From assembly GCA_029007825.1 (NCBI GenBank), contig JAQXIO010000027.1, forward strand, positions 21,841 to 85,840: a stretch of DNA of 64,000 nucleotides, written 5' to 3'. Positions 56,001 through 64,000 of this stretch are shown here, in pieces. Below the pieces are notes generated by a model, which was not told the DNA's origin, did no database searches, and saw only the letters and a list, made by a program, of their open reading frames with translations. A program made the position numbers and the translations under genes. The first letter of the stretch is position 1; the number at the start of each line of letters is the position of its first letter. The DNA comes from Bacteroidales bacterium. Lineage in GTDB: Bacteria > Bacteroidota > Bacteroidia > Bacteroidales > JAQXIO01.

Positions 56001-57835
56001 AGACGATTGATGCGAAAGGAAAGATTGGGATCGATCAACTCAAATATGATAAACAGCTTATCGGGGATATTGGGTTCGATTTACTTTATAAATTGGAACA
56101 GGAGCAATTGCTGGATGCGAAATTATCGCTTAACGATACGACCGTTTTGACAGCGAAAGGGAGTTATCGTACGGAAGGAGACGATTCGCTGGCTGTGACC
56201 GTTGATATCCCGTCATTGCCTTTGATGATTGTCAATGCTTTCGTACCTGCTGAACTGGCACGGCTTTCAGGTTTTCTGAAAGGGAATATATCTGTTACCG
56301 GTAGCCCTCAGAAACTCCAGTTTAACGGAGGTTTGCGCTTAGCAGAAACAAGTGTGAGCGTTCCGATGATCGGGACGAGTTTCACATTTTCGGATGATGA
56401 GATTGTTATAAAGGAGAGTAAGATGCAATTTGCGAATTATCCTATAATCTCACCAAATAAAAATTCTCTTTTGATCGACGGCTCTGTTGATATCTCGGAT
56501 TTTTCGAAAATAATGACCGATCTGAGCGCCGATGCTTCGGATTTCCAGTTAATTAATGTCAAGAGGAACCGGAATTCGATGGTATTCGGAAAAGCGAATC
56601 TGGATCTTCATGCTACCGTACGAGGACCTATTGACGAGCTGACAATTCGTGGAAATGCGCAGTTACTGAATGGTACGGAAATCGATTACGTACTTCGTGA
56701 TTCTCCGATGGAGGTAAAACAGGAGAAACAGAATATTGTAACATTTGTCTCTTTTAGCGATACGACTGATGTCGATGATGACGAGTTTATTCCTCAGGTA
56801 AAAATAGGAGGTATGAATGTTCTTGTCAATGTAGGAATCGACAGCGATGTAAAGATGGCCGTAAATCTTTCGGAAGACGGACAAAATCGGATAAATCTGC
56901 AAGGTGGGGGTAATCTTACTTATACGATGAACCAGCTCGGTGACAGCCGTTTTTCCGGGAAATATATCCTGACGGGAGGAACGGTGCGTTATAACCCACC
57001 AATTATATCGGAAAAAATATTCCAGATAACGGAGGGTAGTTTCGTCGAATGGAATGGGGATATTGCCGATCCAACGCTTAATATAACGGCTGTAGAGACG
57101 GTTAAAACAAATGTGGCGATCGATGAACAGAACAGTCGCACTGTAAAATTCAACTTGAGCATCAATATTAAGAATACGCTCGAGAATCTTTCCATAACGA
57201 TGGATCTGGCAGCTCCTGAAGATATAACGATTCAGAATGAGCTTTCATCTTTGACCGAAGAAGAGAGGGCAACGCAGGCGATGAATTTACTTATCTACAA
57301 TACTTATACGGGGCCGGGTTCGAATAGCAAGATGAATGTTTCCAATCCGTTGAATGCGTTTCTTCAAAAAGAGTTGAATCAGTGGGCTCAGAATAACCTA
57401 AAAAATGTAGACCTTAGTTTTGGTATTAATACATATAATGAGATGTCGGGTGGAACGGAGACGTCGCGGACGGATTATTCATATAAACTTTCGAAAAGTT
57501 TATTCGATAATCGTTTCCGTGTGATTGTGGGAGGACGGTTCAGCACGGATGCCGATCCTACGGAAAATCTGAAAGAAAATCTGATAGACGATATTTCGCT
57601 GGAGTATGTAATCGGGAAGAGGGATAATATGTTTATAAAGTTATTCCGTCACACCGGATATGAAAGTATCCTCGAAGGAGAAGTGATTCAGACAGGAGTT
57701 GGTTTTGTAGTGCGTAAGAAATTAAGGAAGTTGCGGTATCTTTTCCGTCTGACGAAGGGCAATACCAATACGCACAAAGAGAAGAAAAGTAAAGAGGTAG
57801 AGGTGGAAAAAGAGGTCAAAACACAGGAAGAATGA
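53066..57835 (+). CDS. tamB: TamB-like translocation and assembly module protein
   Basis: A 1589-residue protein with one N-terminal membrane anchor (FLFFLLVLLILPVLLYIPSV) and a very long periplasmic part of repeating beta-strands, ending in the DUF490/TamB domain (roughly the last 450 residues, with GSFVEWNGDIADPTLNITAV). Such proteins bridge the periplasm and help fold or export outer-membrane proteins, or conduct lipids. I chose ATG 53066 (MIRKIIKYISRFF) because an upstream GTG only adds four residues. Its stop overlaps the tamL start by 4 bases (ATGA). A short acidic and basic tail (KEKKSKEVEVEKEV) ends it. Confidence 0.9.
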   Translation: MIRKIIKYISRFFLFFLLVLLILPVLLYIPSVQNFIKKEAAAYVSKNFNITLSINRIRLSFPLDLAVDNTTATTFNGDTLFHCGTLKADVALLPLFRKEVVVNRFTFTETSLHYTDTLSQFDLKANVGSFALKADKVDLANEMVDLSFVELSDGKVALSMGESPADTTASDTVSVRWKINAKKLTLDNIDFVMDMYPPKSHISAKLQRGNVNSCLVDIGGQSVAVDEVVLDKGEYVYLSDTSKVVSKTGVSDTIIVSDSVMPWTVEVGKIELRNNAITYGALEGSAGQGLDINHIALSEVNLSVDSLFNRGSAVKVNINDLTFTERCGFQVEALSGCFEMDTSVIQLSDFVMKSPLSVFHADVKLGGGIMKMSPTAPVRMKLSANLDLSELLLLYPIEDKATRKVLKGRSLTLTGDVSGELDKVNIKKIQLSVPKSFNISVDGRLQSILHPELLNGVCRLNGRFGQMNDLLTLLPDSLLQKRVHIPDNLVLRSELKAVKGVLFPSLNLIADRGSLDLNGMYNQRLQQYELDLKSDSLPLYSFFPSDSLGLLTMSIQANGKGFDFYDEKTHATLSLFIDRLDYKGHEYEGISLSGGLSEHLLKGKIGSADEALQFGFDISGYLSSKASTVKVGGEIKNLDLTQMNLSKDKFIASLSLDVAASMKEDSSFTLNLAADSIKLLSGWLKNNINRTTLDISGGRESVELALRSGDMSLNFSSFVGLDSLMNGITKSSELISAQMEKGDINMEEVQLYLPPFSLDVEAAKNNIVNNFLKIQGVKFNNLSIESSSVKDRPFKIRMLINKLSSQGIILDTVLIGARQQEKQLDYFFRLANAAGNMDNMALMTLYGNVAENKLKLNCRQRDRNGRQGFNFGCNVTLLDSAVTLNLFPENPILGFDEWSVNKDNFFTYQFNRELYADIHLANKEQRVVVESAVMPDSVKGIVHLDIAGIDIDTTLSVFPLAPPVGGIFNMDLLFGLNNKTIDAKGKIGIDQLKYDKQLIGDIGFDLLYKLEQEQLLDAKLSLNDTTVLTAKGSYRTEGDDSLAVTVDIPSLPLMIVNAFVPAELARLSGFLKGNISVTGSPQKLQFNGGLRLAETSVSVPMIGTSFTFSDDEIVIKESKMQFANYPIISPNKNSLLIDGSVDISDFSKIMTDLSADASDFQLINVKRNRNSMVFGKANLDLHATVRGPIDELTIRGNAQLLNGTEIDYVLRDSPMEVKQEKQNIVTFVSFSDTTDVDDDEFIPQVKIGGMNVLVNVGIDSDVKMAVNLSEDGQNRINLQGGGNLTYTMNQLGDSRFSGKYILTGGTVRYNPPIISEKIFQITEGSFVEWNGDIADPTLNITAVETVKTNVAIDEQNSRTVKFNLSINIKNTLENLSITMDLAAPEDITIQNELSSLTEEERATQAMNLLIYNTYTGPGSNSKMNVSNPLNAFLQKELNQWAQNNLKNVDLSFGINTYNEMSGGTETSRTDYSYKLSKSLFDNRFRVIVGGRFSTDADPTENLKENLIDDISLEYVIGKRDNMFIKLFRHTGYESILEGEVIQTGVGFVVRKKLRKLRYLFRLTKGNTNTHKEKKSKEVEVEKEVKTQEE

Positions 57836-60144
57836 ACAGAAAAGTATTATATATTATATTATTGTTTGTCGTCCTTTTTGCCGGAGCAGGATGTTCCACG
57901 ACCAAGCGGATTCCCGATGGTGAGGTGCTATATACAGGAGTGAAGAAAATGCGCATAGAGCCGATGATCGAGGGAGAGAAGATACCCGGTTATGTTATGT
58001 CTGCAGTAAAAGAACCTCTTTCCGTAGCACCGAATAATCCGTTGTTCAGTCCTTACGTGCGTTCTCCATTTCCGTTCGGATTGTGGGTGTATAATAAGTT
58101 TTATACTACACGGGAAAAGGGATTCAAGCATTGGATGTATAAAAAATTTGCTAAAGAACCGATTTTAATATCGAAAGTGCAGCCGGATTTGCGTCTGAAG
58201 GTTGTAGATGATATTCTTGCCAATTACGGTTATTTCAATGCTACGTCGCATTATGAGCTGCTTTATGATAAGCGGAACAAGAAAAAAGCACGTGTCTCTT
58301 ACTGGGTAAATGTGCCTGAGCCTTATACCTATAGTAATATATCTTATCCTCCTGTCGTATGTCCTGTCACTGCGATAATAGACAGCCTTAAGTCAACTTC
58401 TTTGTTGAAAGTAGGAGCTCAGTATAATATCGATACCCTGACGTTGGAACGTAACCGGATTACATCCGTACTAAGAAATAAAGGTTATTATTTCTTCCAG
58501 CCCGAGTATATCGAATACCAGGCCGATACAACACAGCAAAGATTGAAGGTCGATTTGCGGATGGTGTTGAAGCAGGGTATCCCTCCTGTCGCATTAAAGA
58601 TTTATTCGGTAGGAGATATTCATGTTTCTTTGCAGAATGTAGTTCCCGGAGCACCGGATACCATGCGTTTTGCAAGATTGAATGTTGCCTATCAGCGTCC
58701 GTTAAAAATCCGTCCTAAAGTATTGGCAGGAAGTATCGAACTGGAACAAGGTAAGTTGTACACGGTCGAGGCTCAAAACAAGACTCAGGCAAACTTGAAC
58801 AAATTAGGTATTTTCAGGTATGTAAACCTGAATACGACTTCTCCCGATTCCCTAAAAGGGGCAGATTCTCTGAATGTTTATATCGACGGAGCTTTCGATA
58901 TGCAGTTGGAATCTGAATTCGAAGTGGATGTCTCCTCTAAATCCAATAGTTTTATCGGCCCGGGTGCTATTTTTAGTGTGAGCAATAAGAATCTGTTTAA
59001 AGGCGGAGAGATTATCGGGGTGCATCTTAACGGTGCTTATGAGTGGCAGACGGGAAGCCGGGAGTCGGAGTCCAATTCATCTCTTCTCAATTCCTATGAG
59101 TTCGGCTTAAATATATCTTTGACGTTTCCCCGCCTTTTGGCGCCGAAGTTTATTCCGCGTAATAAAAAATACGGTGCCCGCACGACTTTTCTGGTCGGTA
59201 CGGACCTGATGAACCGTCCGAAATATTTCCGTATGATTTCTTTTAGCGGATCGGCCGGTTATGATTTTCAGACTACTCCGTATAGTTTTCATAACCTGAC
59301 GGTGTTTAAGCTGGTTTATAACAAATTACTCAATACTTCGGAATCGTTTAACCAGACGATGGACGAAAATCCGGCAATTGCATTAAGTTTTAAAGATCAA
59401 TTTATTCCTTCGATGTCTTATACCTATACATTCGATAGAACTTTCGGGGGAAAACAAGTAAACCGCCTTTTCTGGCAAAACAGTGTGACGTCGGCAGGGA
59501 ATATTTTATCGGGAGTGATGGGTATTTTCGGGCGTAAAACGCCTAAAACATTGTTCGGAAGCCAGTTCTCGCAGTTTGTAAAGAATGTGAGTGAAATAAA
59601 ATTTTATCACCGTGTCGGTAGCAGCAACTGGATCGCTTCTAGATTTCTGGTAGGAGTGGGGTATGCGTACAGTAATTCAACCGTTATGCCTTATAGTGAA
59701 CAGTTTTATATCGGAGGAGCAAACAGCATCCGAGCTTTTACAGTACGTTCGTTAGGTCCCGGAAGTTATCATCCGGCGGCAAACAATAAAAATGCTTATC
59801 TTGATCAGACCGGTAATTTTAAAATGGAAGCAAATATAGAATTCCGGTTTAAAATTTATGGCAGGCTAAACGGTGCGGTTTTCTTGGATGCTGGAAATAT
59901 CTGGCTTCTGAAAAACGACCCGCTGCGTCCCGGGGGGGAACTGAAATGGAAGGGGCTGTTTAACGAGATTGCTCTGGGAACAGGCTGCGGGTTGCGTTAT
60001 GATATCAGTTATCTCGTCTTGCGCCTTGATCTCGGTATAGGATTGCATACTCCGTATGAAAATCCCGATAAGCATGGATACTATAATATCTCGAAGTTTA
60101 AAGATGCAATGGGCCTGCACTTAGCTATCGGTTATCCGTTTTAA
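57832..60144 (+). CDS. tamL: TamL, BamA/TamA-like outer-membrane lipoprotein
   Basis: A 770-residue Omp85-family protein that begins with a lipoprotein signal (LYIILLFVVLFAGAGC, lipid on Cys21), as expected for Bacteroidota TamL. POTRA domains occupy about residues 30-430 and the C-terminal barrel the rest; the conserved barrel segment IGGANSIRAFTVRSLGPGSY and the final residue Phe (AIGYPF) are visible. With TamB, encoded directly upstream with a 4-base overlap, it forms the translocation and assembly module between the membranes. Confidence 0.92.
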   Translation: MNRKVLYIILLFVVLFAGAGCSTTKRIPDGEVLYTGVKKMRIEPMIEGEKIPGYVMSAVKEPLSVAPNNPLFSPYVRSPFPFGLWVYNKFYTTREKGFKHWMYKKFAKEPILISKVQPDLRLKVVDDILANYGYFNATSHYELLYDKRNKKKARVSYWVNVPEPYTYSNISYPPVVCPVTAIIDSLKSTSLLKVGAQYNIDTLTLERNRITSVLRNKGYYFFQPEYIEYQADTTQQRLKVDLRMVLKQGIPPVALKIYSVGDIHVSLQNVVPGAPDTMRFARLNVAYQRPLKIRPKVLAGSIELEQGKLYTVEAQNKTQANLNKLGIFRYVNLNTTSPDSLKGADSLNVYIDGAFDMQLESEFEVDVSSKSNSFIGPGAIFSVSNKNLFKGGEIIGVHLNGAYEWQTGSRESESNSSLLNSYEFGLNISLTFPRLLAPKFIPRNKKYGARTTFLVGTDLMNRPKYFRMISFSGSAGYDFQTTPYSFHNLTVFKLVYNKLLNTSESFNQTMDENPAIALSFKDQFIPSMSYTYTFDRTFGGKQVNRLFWQNSVTSAGNILSGVMGIFGRKTPKTLFGSQFSQFVKNVSEIKFYHRVGSSNWIASRFLVGVGYAYSNSTVMPYSEQFYIGGANSIRAFTVRSLGPGSYHPAANNKNAYLDQTGNFKMEANIEFRFKIYGRLNGAVFLDAGNIWLLKNDPLRPGGELKWKGLFNEIALGTGCGLRYDISYLVLRLDLGIGLHTPYENPDKHGYYNISKFKDAMGLHLAIGYPF

Positions 60145-60215
60145 TACTTCTTACTCTATCTGCTTTTGTCTTAAGGAAGGTATGTGTGAACATTCTATTG
60201 GTAAGAATTTAATAT

Positions 60216-60223
60216 TATCTTTG
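60216..60223 (+). promoter_or_regulatory. Possible -7 element of the RelA/SpoT gene
   Basis: TATCTTTG lies 27 bases before the ATG at 60250. A TTG at 60198-60200 is present, but the spacer is only 15 bases. The element overlaps the first in-frame GTG (60223), so that codon cannot be the start if the promoter is used. Confidence 0.45.
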
Positions 60224-60249
60224 TGGTAAGTTCTATATATTCTTCTTTT

Positions 60250-62502
60250 ATGAGTGATAAAACAGACGAACAATTGGTGGAAAACCAGATAGTGGAGCAG
60301 GAATTTAATGCTCTGCTGGATGATTATTTATCGTCTAACCACCGCCGTAAAGTCGAACTTATTACACGTGCGTTCAATTTTGCGAACCAAGCGCATAAAG
60401 GGGCGAAACGGAGGTCGGGTGAGCCGTATATTATGCATCCTCTTGCTGTAGCACGTGTTGTTTCGAAAGAGATGGGACTAGGTTCTACTTCCATTTGTTC
60501 GGCGCTCCTTCATGATGTCGTAGAGGATACAGAATATACAGTAGAAGATATCAAGAGCTTGTTCGGTGAAAAAATAGCGACGATCGTCGATGGCCTGACA
60601 AAAATATCGGGAGGCGTTTTCGGAGAGCAGGCTTCGGCTCAGGCTGAGAATTTCCGGAAATTACTGCTTACTATGTCGGAAGATATCCGGGTGATTCTGA
60701 TAAAGATTGCCGACCGCTTGCATAATATGCGTACACTCGATTCCATGTTGCCTGCCAAACAATTGAAGATTGCCGGTGAGACACTTTATATTTATGCACC
60801 TATGGCCCATCGCTTAGGTTTATTTTCCATCAAATCGGAATTGGAGGATTTAAGCTTTAAATATGAGCATCCGGACGAATATAAACAGATTTGTGATAAG
60901 CTGAATGCTACGGCGTATCTGCGTAATACGCTTTATGAGAATTTTTCCGCTCCGTTGTTGCCTAAGTTGAATGAGTTGGGGATTCCTTATGAAATGAAAG
61001 AGCGGGTAAAATCTGTTTATTCGATCTGGAACAAGATGCAGGTGAAGAATATTCCGTTCGAGGAGATTTACGATATTTTTGCCGTCCGTATTATTTTCGA
61101 TTATAAACCCGGCATGGATGAAAAGAAGGTGTGTTGGGATATTTATTCGGTAGTTACGGATTTATACCGTATTCGTCCCGATCGTATTCGTGATTGGGTA
61201 AGCCGTCCGAAAGCAAACGGTTATCAGGCATTGCATGTTACGGTAATGGGTCCGGACGGACAGTGGATCGAGGTACAGATTCGTAGCAGCCGCATGGATG
61301 ATATTGCGGAAAAGGGATTTGCCGCTCACTGGAAATATAAAGAAGGAAATATTGAAGAGGATACCGAGCTGGATAAGTGGCTTGAAACAATCCAGGAAAT
61401 TTTGGAAAACCCTAGTCCTAACGCTTTGGATTTTCTGGATACGATTAAGATGAATCTTTTCTCCGCCGAAATCTTCGTGTTTACTCCCAAGGGCGATCTC
61501 AAGACCTTGCCTCAGGAGGCTACCATTGTTGATTTTGCTTATAGCCTACATACGAATATCGGCAATCAATGCATTGGGGCTAAGGTAAATCATAGGCTGG
61601 TTCCCCTGAGTTATAAGCTTCAGAGCGGCGATCAGGTGGAAGTGCTTACCTCCCGTTCACAGAAGCCAAAGGAGGAGTGGCTTAGTTTTGTCACCACGGC
61701 ACGTGCCAGAACAAAAATAGAGCTGGCATTGAAAAAGCAACGCAAAGATTATATAAAACAGGGTGAGAAGCTTTTGACGGAGGCTATGGAAAAAGAGGGA
61801 CTGAATGATGTGCCGGGTTTTTTCGATCAGCTTATCGCACATTTTGGATTTGCTCATGCCGATGAGTTTTATTGTTTGCTTGGGCGTGGGGATTTTACGT
61901 TGCCGGAAAGTCTGAAACGGTTTTCTAAAGATAAATCGGATTTCTCTATTGTCCGTTATGTAAAACGGGCACTTAATGCGGTAACGAATAGTAAATCGGA
62001 GGCTAAAGAGCCTGAAGCACTGCCGGAAAAATCGGAGGAGATTATCCTTGACAAAAAAAAGCCGTATATTCTTAAATGTGAAGGCAACAAGCGGAATTAT
62101 GTAATTGCCAAATGTTGCAATCCTATACCGGGTGATGAGGTGCTGGGGTTTGTCGATAACAACGAAGTGACTGTTCATAAGCGCTCGTGTCCTATCGCTA
62201 TGCGCCTGAAAAGCAGTTTCGGAGAGCGTATCATTACGACGAAATGGGCTGCACATAGCACTACGTCCTTTCCTGCTACTATAGAGATTAAAGGGATTGA
62301 CAGGGTAGGGGTTTTAAATGAGATTTCACAGGTTATATCACAGAAGTCGGTTAATATCCGTATGTTGCATATCGATACGCTCGACGGTATTTTTACAGGT
62401 CAGGTAGAGATTCTGGTTCATGATGTGGATGAAATAGCTACACTTCGGAATGGAATCTCGAAAATAAAAAGTGTGAAATCGGTGAAACGCATAGACCGGT
62501 AA
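60250..62502 (+). CDS. Bifunctional (p)ppGpp synthetase/hydrolase (RelA/SpoT)
   Basis: A 750-residue long RSH protein that makes and degrades the stringent-response alarmone. The hydrolase HD domain is intact (HDVVEDT at 88-94, KIADRLHNMRTL near 152-163), and the synthetase domain has SIWNKM, DIFAVRIIF, GYQALHVTV and EVQIR (about 258-345). TGS (about 403-460) and a C-terminal ACT domain (last 75 residues) follow. Both catalytic sites look functional, the SpoT/Rel type. Start chosen at MSDKTDEQ on the promoter evidence. Confidence 0.94.
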   Translation: MSDKTDEQLVENQIVEQEFNALLDDYLSSNHRRKVELITRAFNFANQAHKGAKRRSGEPYIMHPLAVARVVSKEMGLGSTSICSALLHDVVEDTEYTVEDIKSLFGEKIATIVDGLTKISGGVFGEQASAQAENFRKLLLTMSEDIRVILIKIADRLHNMRTLDSMLPAKQLKIAGETLYIYAPMAHRLGLFSIKSELEDLSFKYEHPDEYKQICDKLNATAYLRNTLYENFSAPLLPKLNELGIPYEMKERVKSVYSIWNKMQVKNIPFEEIYDIFAVRIIFDYKPGMDEKKVCWDIYSVVTDLYRIRPDRIRDWVSRPKANGYQALHVTVMGPDGQWIEVQIRSSRMDDIAEKGFAAHWKYKEGNIEEDTELDKWLETIQEILENPSPNALDFLDTIKMNLFSAEIFVFTPKGDLKTLPQEATIVDFAYSLHTNIGNQCIGAKVNHRLVPLSYKLQSGDQVEVLTSRSQKPKEEWLSFVTTARARTKIELALKKQRKDYIKQGEKLLTEAMEKEGLNDVPGFFDQLIAHFGFAHADEFYCLLGRGDFTLPESLKRFSKDKSDFSIVRYVKRALNAVTNSKSEAKEPEALPEKSEEIILDKKKPYILKCEGNKRNYVIAKCCNPIPGDEVLGFVDNNEVTVHKRSCPIAMRLKSSFGERIITTKWAAHSTTSFPATIEIKGIDRVGVLNEISQVISQKSVNIRMLHIDTLDGIFTGQVEILVHDVDEIATLRNGISKIKSVKSVKRIDR

Positions 62503-62506
62503 TTTC

Positions 62507-62845
62507 TCAGATTTCTTCAAATGCTTTTTTTAGCGTGAGCAATTCCGTGCGGATTTCTTTCAGCCGATGAATAATTTCTTCATTTTTTATGGTGCCTTCA
62601 CGATTGTCTTTGAGTTTTTGCTTTGCTCCAGACAGAGTAAGTTTTTTTTCTTTCAGTAAGTGATAGACAAGTCGCACGGCTTCTATATCGTTTGTCGTAT
62701 AGAAACGTGCTCCGTTTTCCGACTTTTTGGGTGCTATGATATCGAACTCTTTTTCCCAATAGCGGAGAAGTGAAGTATTGACGTGAAACATCTGCGCCAC
62801 TTCACGAATGGAGTAATATAGTTTTTCCAGTTGTTTCTCTTCCAT
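62507..62845 (-). CDS. MerR family transcriptional regulator
   Basis: A 112-residue protein with an N-terminal winged helix-turn-helix: YYSIREVAQMFHVNTSLLRY, then WEKEFDIIAPKKSENGARFY. A coiled-coil (about 75-112) follows and there is no ligand domain, so it is a short MerR-type DNA-binding protein like those common in Bacteroidota. Its stop lies 4 bases from the end of the RelA/SpoT gene on the other strand, and the M23 gene is 3 bases upstream on the same strand, so the two are likely one operon. The targets are unknown. Confidence 0.87.
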   Translation of the reverse strand: MEEKQLEKLYYSIREVAQMFHVNTSLLRYWEKEFDIIAPKKSENGARFYTTNDIEAVRLVYHLLKEKKLTLSGAKQKLKDNREGTIKNEEIIHRLKEIRTELLTLKKAFEEI

Positions 62846-62848
62846 ATC

Positions 62849-63823
62849 CTAATCCATTACCTGTCCGTGATTTTCTGCTATCTGAATCATTCTGTCGTAT
62901 TCTTCCGGTGTAAGATCCATAAAGTAATATTTGGCAGGGTTATCGTTTTTACCGCGCACAATTACTTCATAATGGAGGTGTGGGCCGGTAGATTTTCCGG
63001 TGTTTCCCACCGTTCCGATAACTTCACCCCGTTTTATTTTTTGTCCTACCTTGACTTTATATTTATCCATATGCCCATAAAGCGTCTGGAATCCGAAGCC
63101 ATGATTGATGATAACGGTATTTCCGTATCCCTGTTTCCAGGCTGCATAGGTAACGGTACCGTCTCCGGTAGCATATATATCTGTTCCTACACGAGCACTG
63201 AAATCCATTCCTGCATGGAATCGCGGGCGTCTGTATATTGGATCTATGCGTACACCGTATCCCGATGCTGTCCGTTTCAGGTCTTTGTTCGATACGGGTT
63301 GTATGGATGGGATACATTGCAACCGCTCTTCTTGTGTTTTGGCTACCTTTACCAGATCGTCGAATGATTTGGATTGTATGTAGAGCTGTCTCGATAATTT
63401 GTCCATTTTCTCAGAAGTCGAAAGAACCAGTTTAGCGTTGGGCAGATGTTTCAGGTCATTATATCTGCTTTTGTTATTTAATCCTGAATTTCTGGTTGCC
63501 GAAGATATCGGATCGGTCATGAACAGGGCTCTGTACAGATTATCGTCCCGTTCCTGTATGTCTTGCAGGATAGCTGTTGCTTCGTCGAGCCGTTTGTCTA
63601 ATAATTTATATTGCGAAGAGAGAAGTTTATTTTCTTTCTTTAACATAGCCTCCTGTGGCGAGTCAAGTAGGGTAAGTATCCCTCCCATAATCAGTGTTCC
63701 CAGCAGCGCGCTGAGCAGGATTTGCCGGACTACTGACAAAACCCGTTCTTTTACAGAAGGATAGACGCGTTCATAACTGAGAGTTTTCGGATTAAAAAAA
63801 TAATATGCTTTCCGCTTTGCCAT
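62849..63823 (-). CDS. M23 family metallopeptidase (LytM domain)
   Basis: A 324-residue envelope peptidase. A membrane anchor lies at about residues 31-52 (VVRQILLSALLGTLIMGGIL), followed by a coiled coil (about 58-98) and the LytM domain. The zinc ligands are visible: His203 and Asp207 in HAGMD, and His284 in GPHLHYE; the remaining catalytic His282 is also present. It probably cuts peptide cross-links or activates other wall hydrolases. Bactofilin-linked M23 enzymes look alike, but the bactofilin gene is distant. Its promoter overlaps that of alaS. Confidence 0.9.
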   Translation of the reverse strand: MAKRKAYYFFNPKTLSYERVYPSVKERVLSVVRQILLSALLGTLIMGGILTLLDSPQEAMLKKENKLLSSQYKLLDKRLDEATAILQDIQERDDNLYRALFMTDPISSATRNSGLNNKSRYNDLKHLPNAKLVLSTSEKMDKLSRQLYIQSKSFDDLVKVAKTQEERLQCIPSIQPVSNKDLKRTASGYGVRIDPIYRRPRFHAGMDFSARVGTDIYATGDGTVTYAAWKQGYGNTVIINHGFGFQTLYGHMDKYKVKVGQKIKRGEVIGTVGNTGKSTGPHLHYEVIVRGKNDNPAKYYFMDLTPEEYDRMIQIAENHGQVMD

Positions 63824-63854
63824 TCTACGTTAAAATAATTGCCGGATAATGTCA

Positions 63855-63884
63855 CAAAAATAATTATTTGATGTACTTTTGCAA
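63855..63884 (-). promoter_or_regulatory. Promoter of the M23 peptidase-MerR operon
   Basis: On the minus strand TTG (63884 to 63882), 19 bases, then TATTTTTG (63862 to 63855) matches the Bacteroidota consensus, 32 bases before the M23 ATG. Confidence 0.65.
63874..63881 (+). promoter_or_regulatory. Possible -7 element of alaS
   Basis: TACTTTTG fits TAnnTTTG, 46 bases before the alaS ATG, directly beside the -33 element of the divergent M23 promoter. A TTG at the plus-strand -33 is missing. A short hairpin AATCTG/CAGATT (63883-63888 with 63894-63899) would form at the 5' end of the alaS mRNA. Confidence 0.45.
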
Positions 63885-63927
63885 TCTGTTTTTCAGATTA
63901 TTAACGGGAAGAAGATTCAGATTAGAT

Positions 63928-64000
63928 ATGTTGACAGCAAAAGAAATAAGAGAGTCGTTTAAGACGTTTTTTGCATCGAAGGGACACCAGATTGTTCCTT
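63928..64000 (+). CDS. alaS: Alanine--tRNA ligase, N-terminal part (3' end outside window)
   Basis: The window ends 24 codons into this gene. MLTAKEIRESFKTFFASKGH followed by QIVP is the usual AlaRS N-terminus, which binds ATP and alanine in the class II catalytic domain. The divergent layout with the M23 peptidase gene leaves a 104-base shared promoter region. Confidence 0.9.
   Translation, partial: MLTAKEIRESFKTFFASKGHQIVP

Overview
The window is a chromosomal segment of a Bacteroidales bacterium; I cannot narrow the family. The evidence is the Bacteroidota-type promoter (TTG, 18-20 bases, TAnnTTTG) before many genes, near-absence of Shine-Dalgarno sequences in the ribosomal operons, a zinc-free L36, a TamL-type lipoprotein next to TamB, and a B12-dependent ribonucleotide reductase. 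I see no phage, IS element, CRISPR array, tRNA or rRNA. Almost everything is core genome.

Layout. 1-2629: end of an OstA/LptA-like gene, a small membrane protein and mutL. 2723-20901: the merged str/S10/spc/alpha ribosomal superoperon (rpsL, rpsG, fusA, rpsJ to rpmJ with secY, map and infA, then rpsM, rpsK, rpsD, rpoA, rplQ) ending at a strong terminator. 20941-25455: DEAD-box helicase, enolase, an Na+/dicarboxylate-type symporter and rplS. 25659-31602: a secreted GH3/serine-hydrolase fusion, a leucine-rich-repeat protein, a 56-residue membrane protein, PlsC and an alpha/beta hydrolase. 31654-38744: rpsF-rpsR-rplI, a small lipoprotein, an acyl-CoA synthetase, mtaB, a lipid A-type acyltransferase, a family 2 glycosyltransferase and folB. 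38917-49624: bactofilin, malQ, nrdJ, nitroreductase, dnaA, an MCE protein, an amidase and mgsA. 49818-64000: ABC-F ATPase, MFS exporter, TamB/TamL, RelA/SpoT, MerR regulator, M23 peptidase and the start of alaS.

How the parts work together. The ribosomal block and map/infA/secY make and start the translation and secretion machinery. Several intercistronic hairpins (before rpsG, rpsJ, rpsH and rpsD) sit where autoregulatory ribosomal-protein leaders occur in other bacteria. A large part of the rest serves the cell envelope: PlsC, the LpxL-like acyltransferase, the glycosyltransferase, OstA-like protein, MCE protein, TamB/TamL, amidase, M23 peptidase and bactofilin.

The most unusual observations are: (1) an in-frame TGA in codon 24 of rplX (L24) in an otherwise perfect gene; (2) strong Shine-Dalgarno sequences before rpsR and rplI, and also rplF and rplO, in a lineage that hides its anti-Shine-Dalgarno sequence; (3) a MutL whose nuclease motifs are all degraded; (4) a perfect dyad over the bactofilin promoter; (5) a structured leader before rpsD; and (6) a 23-bp perfect inverted repeat beside dnaA. 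I found no convincing wholly new multi-gene system.
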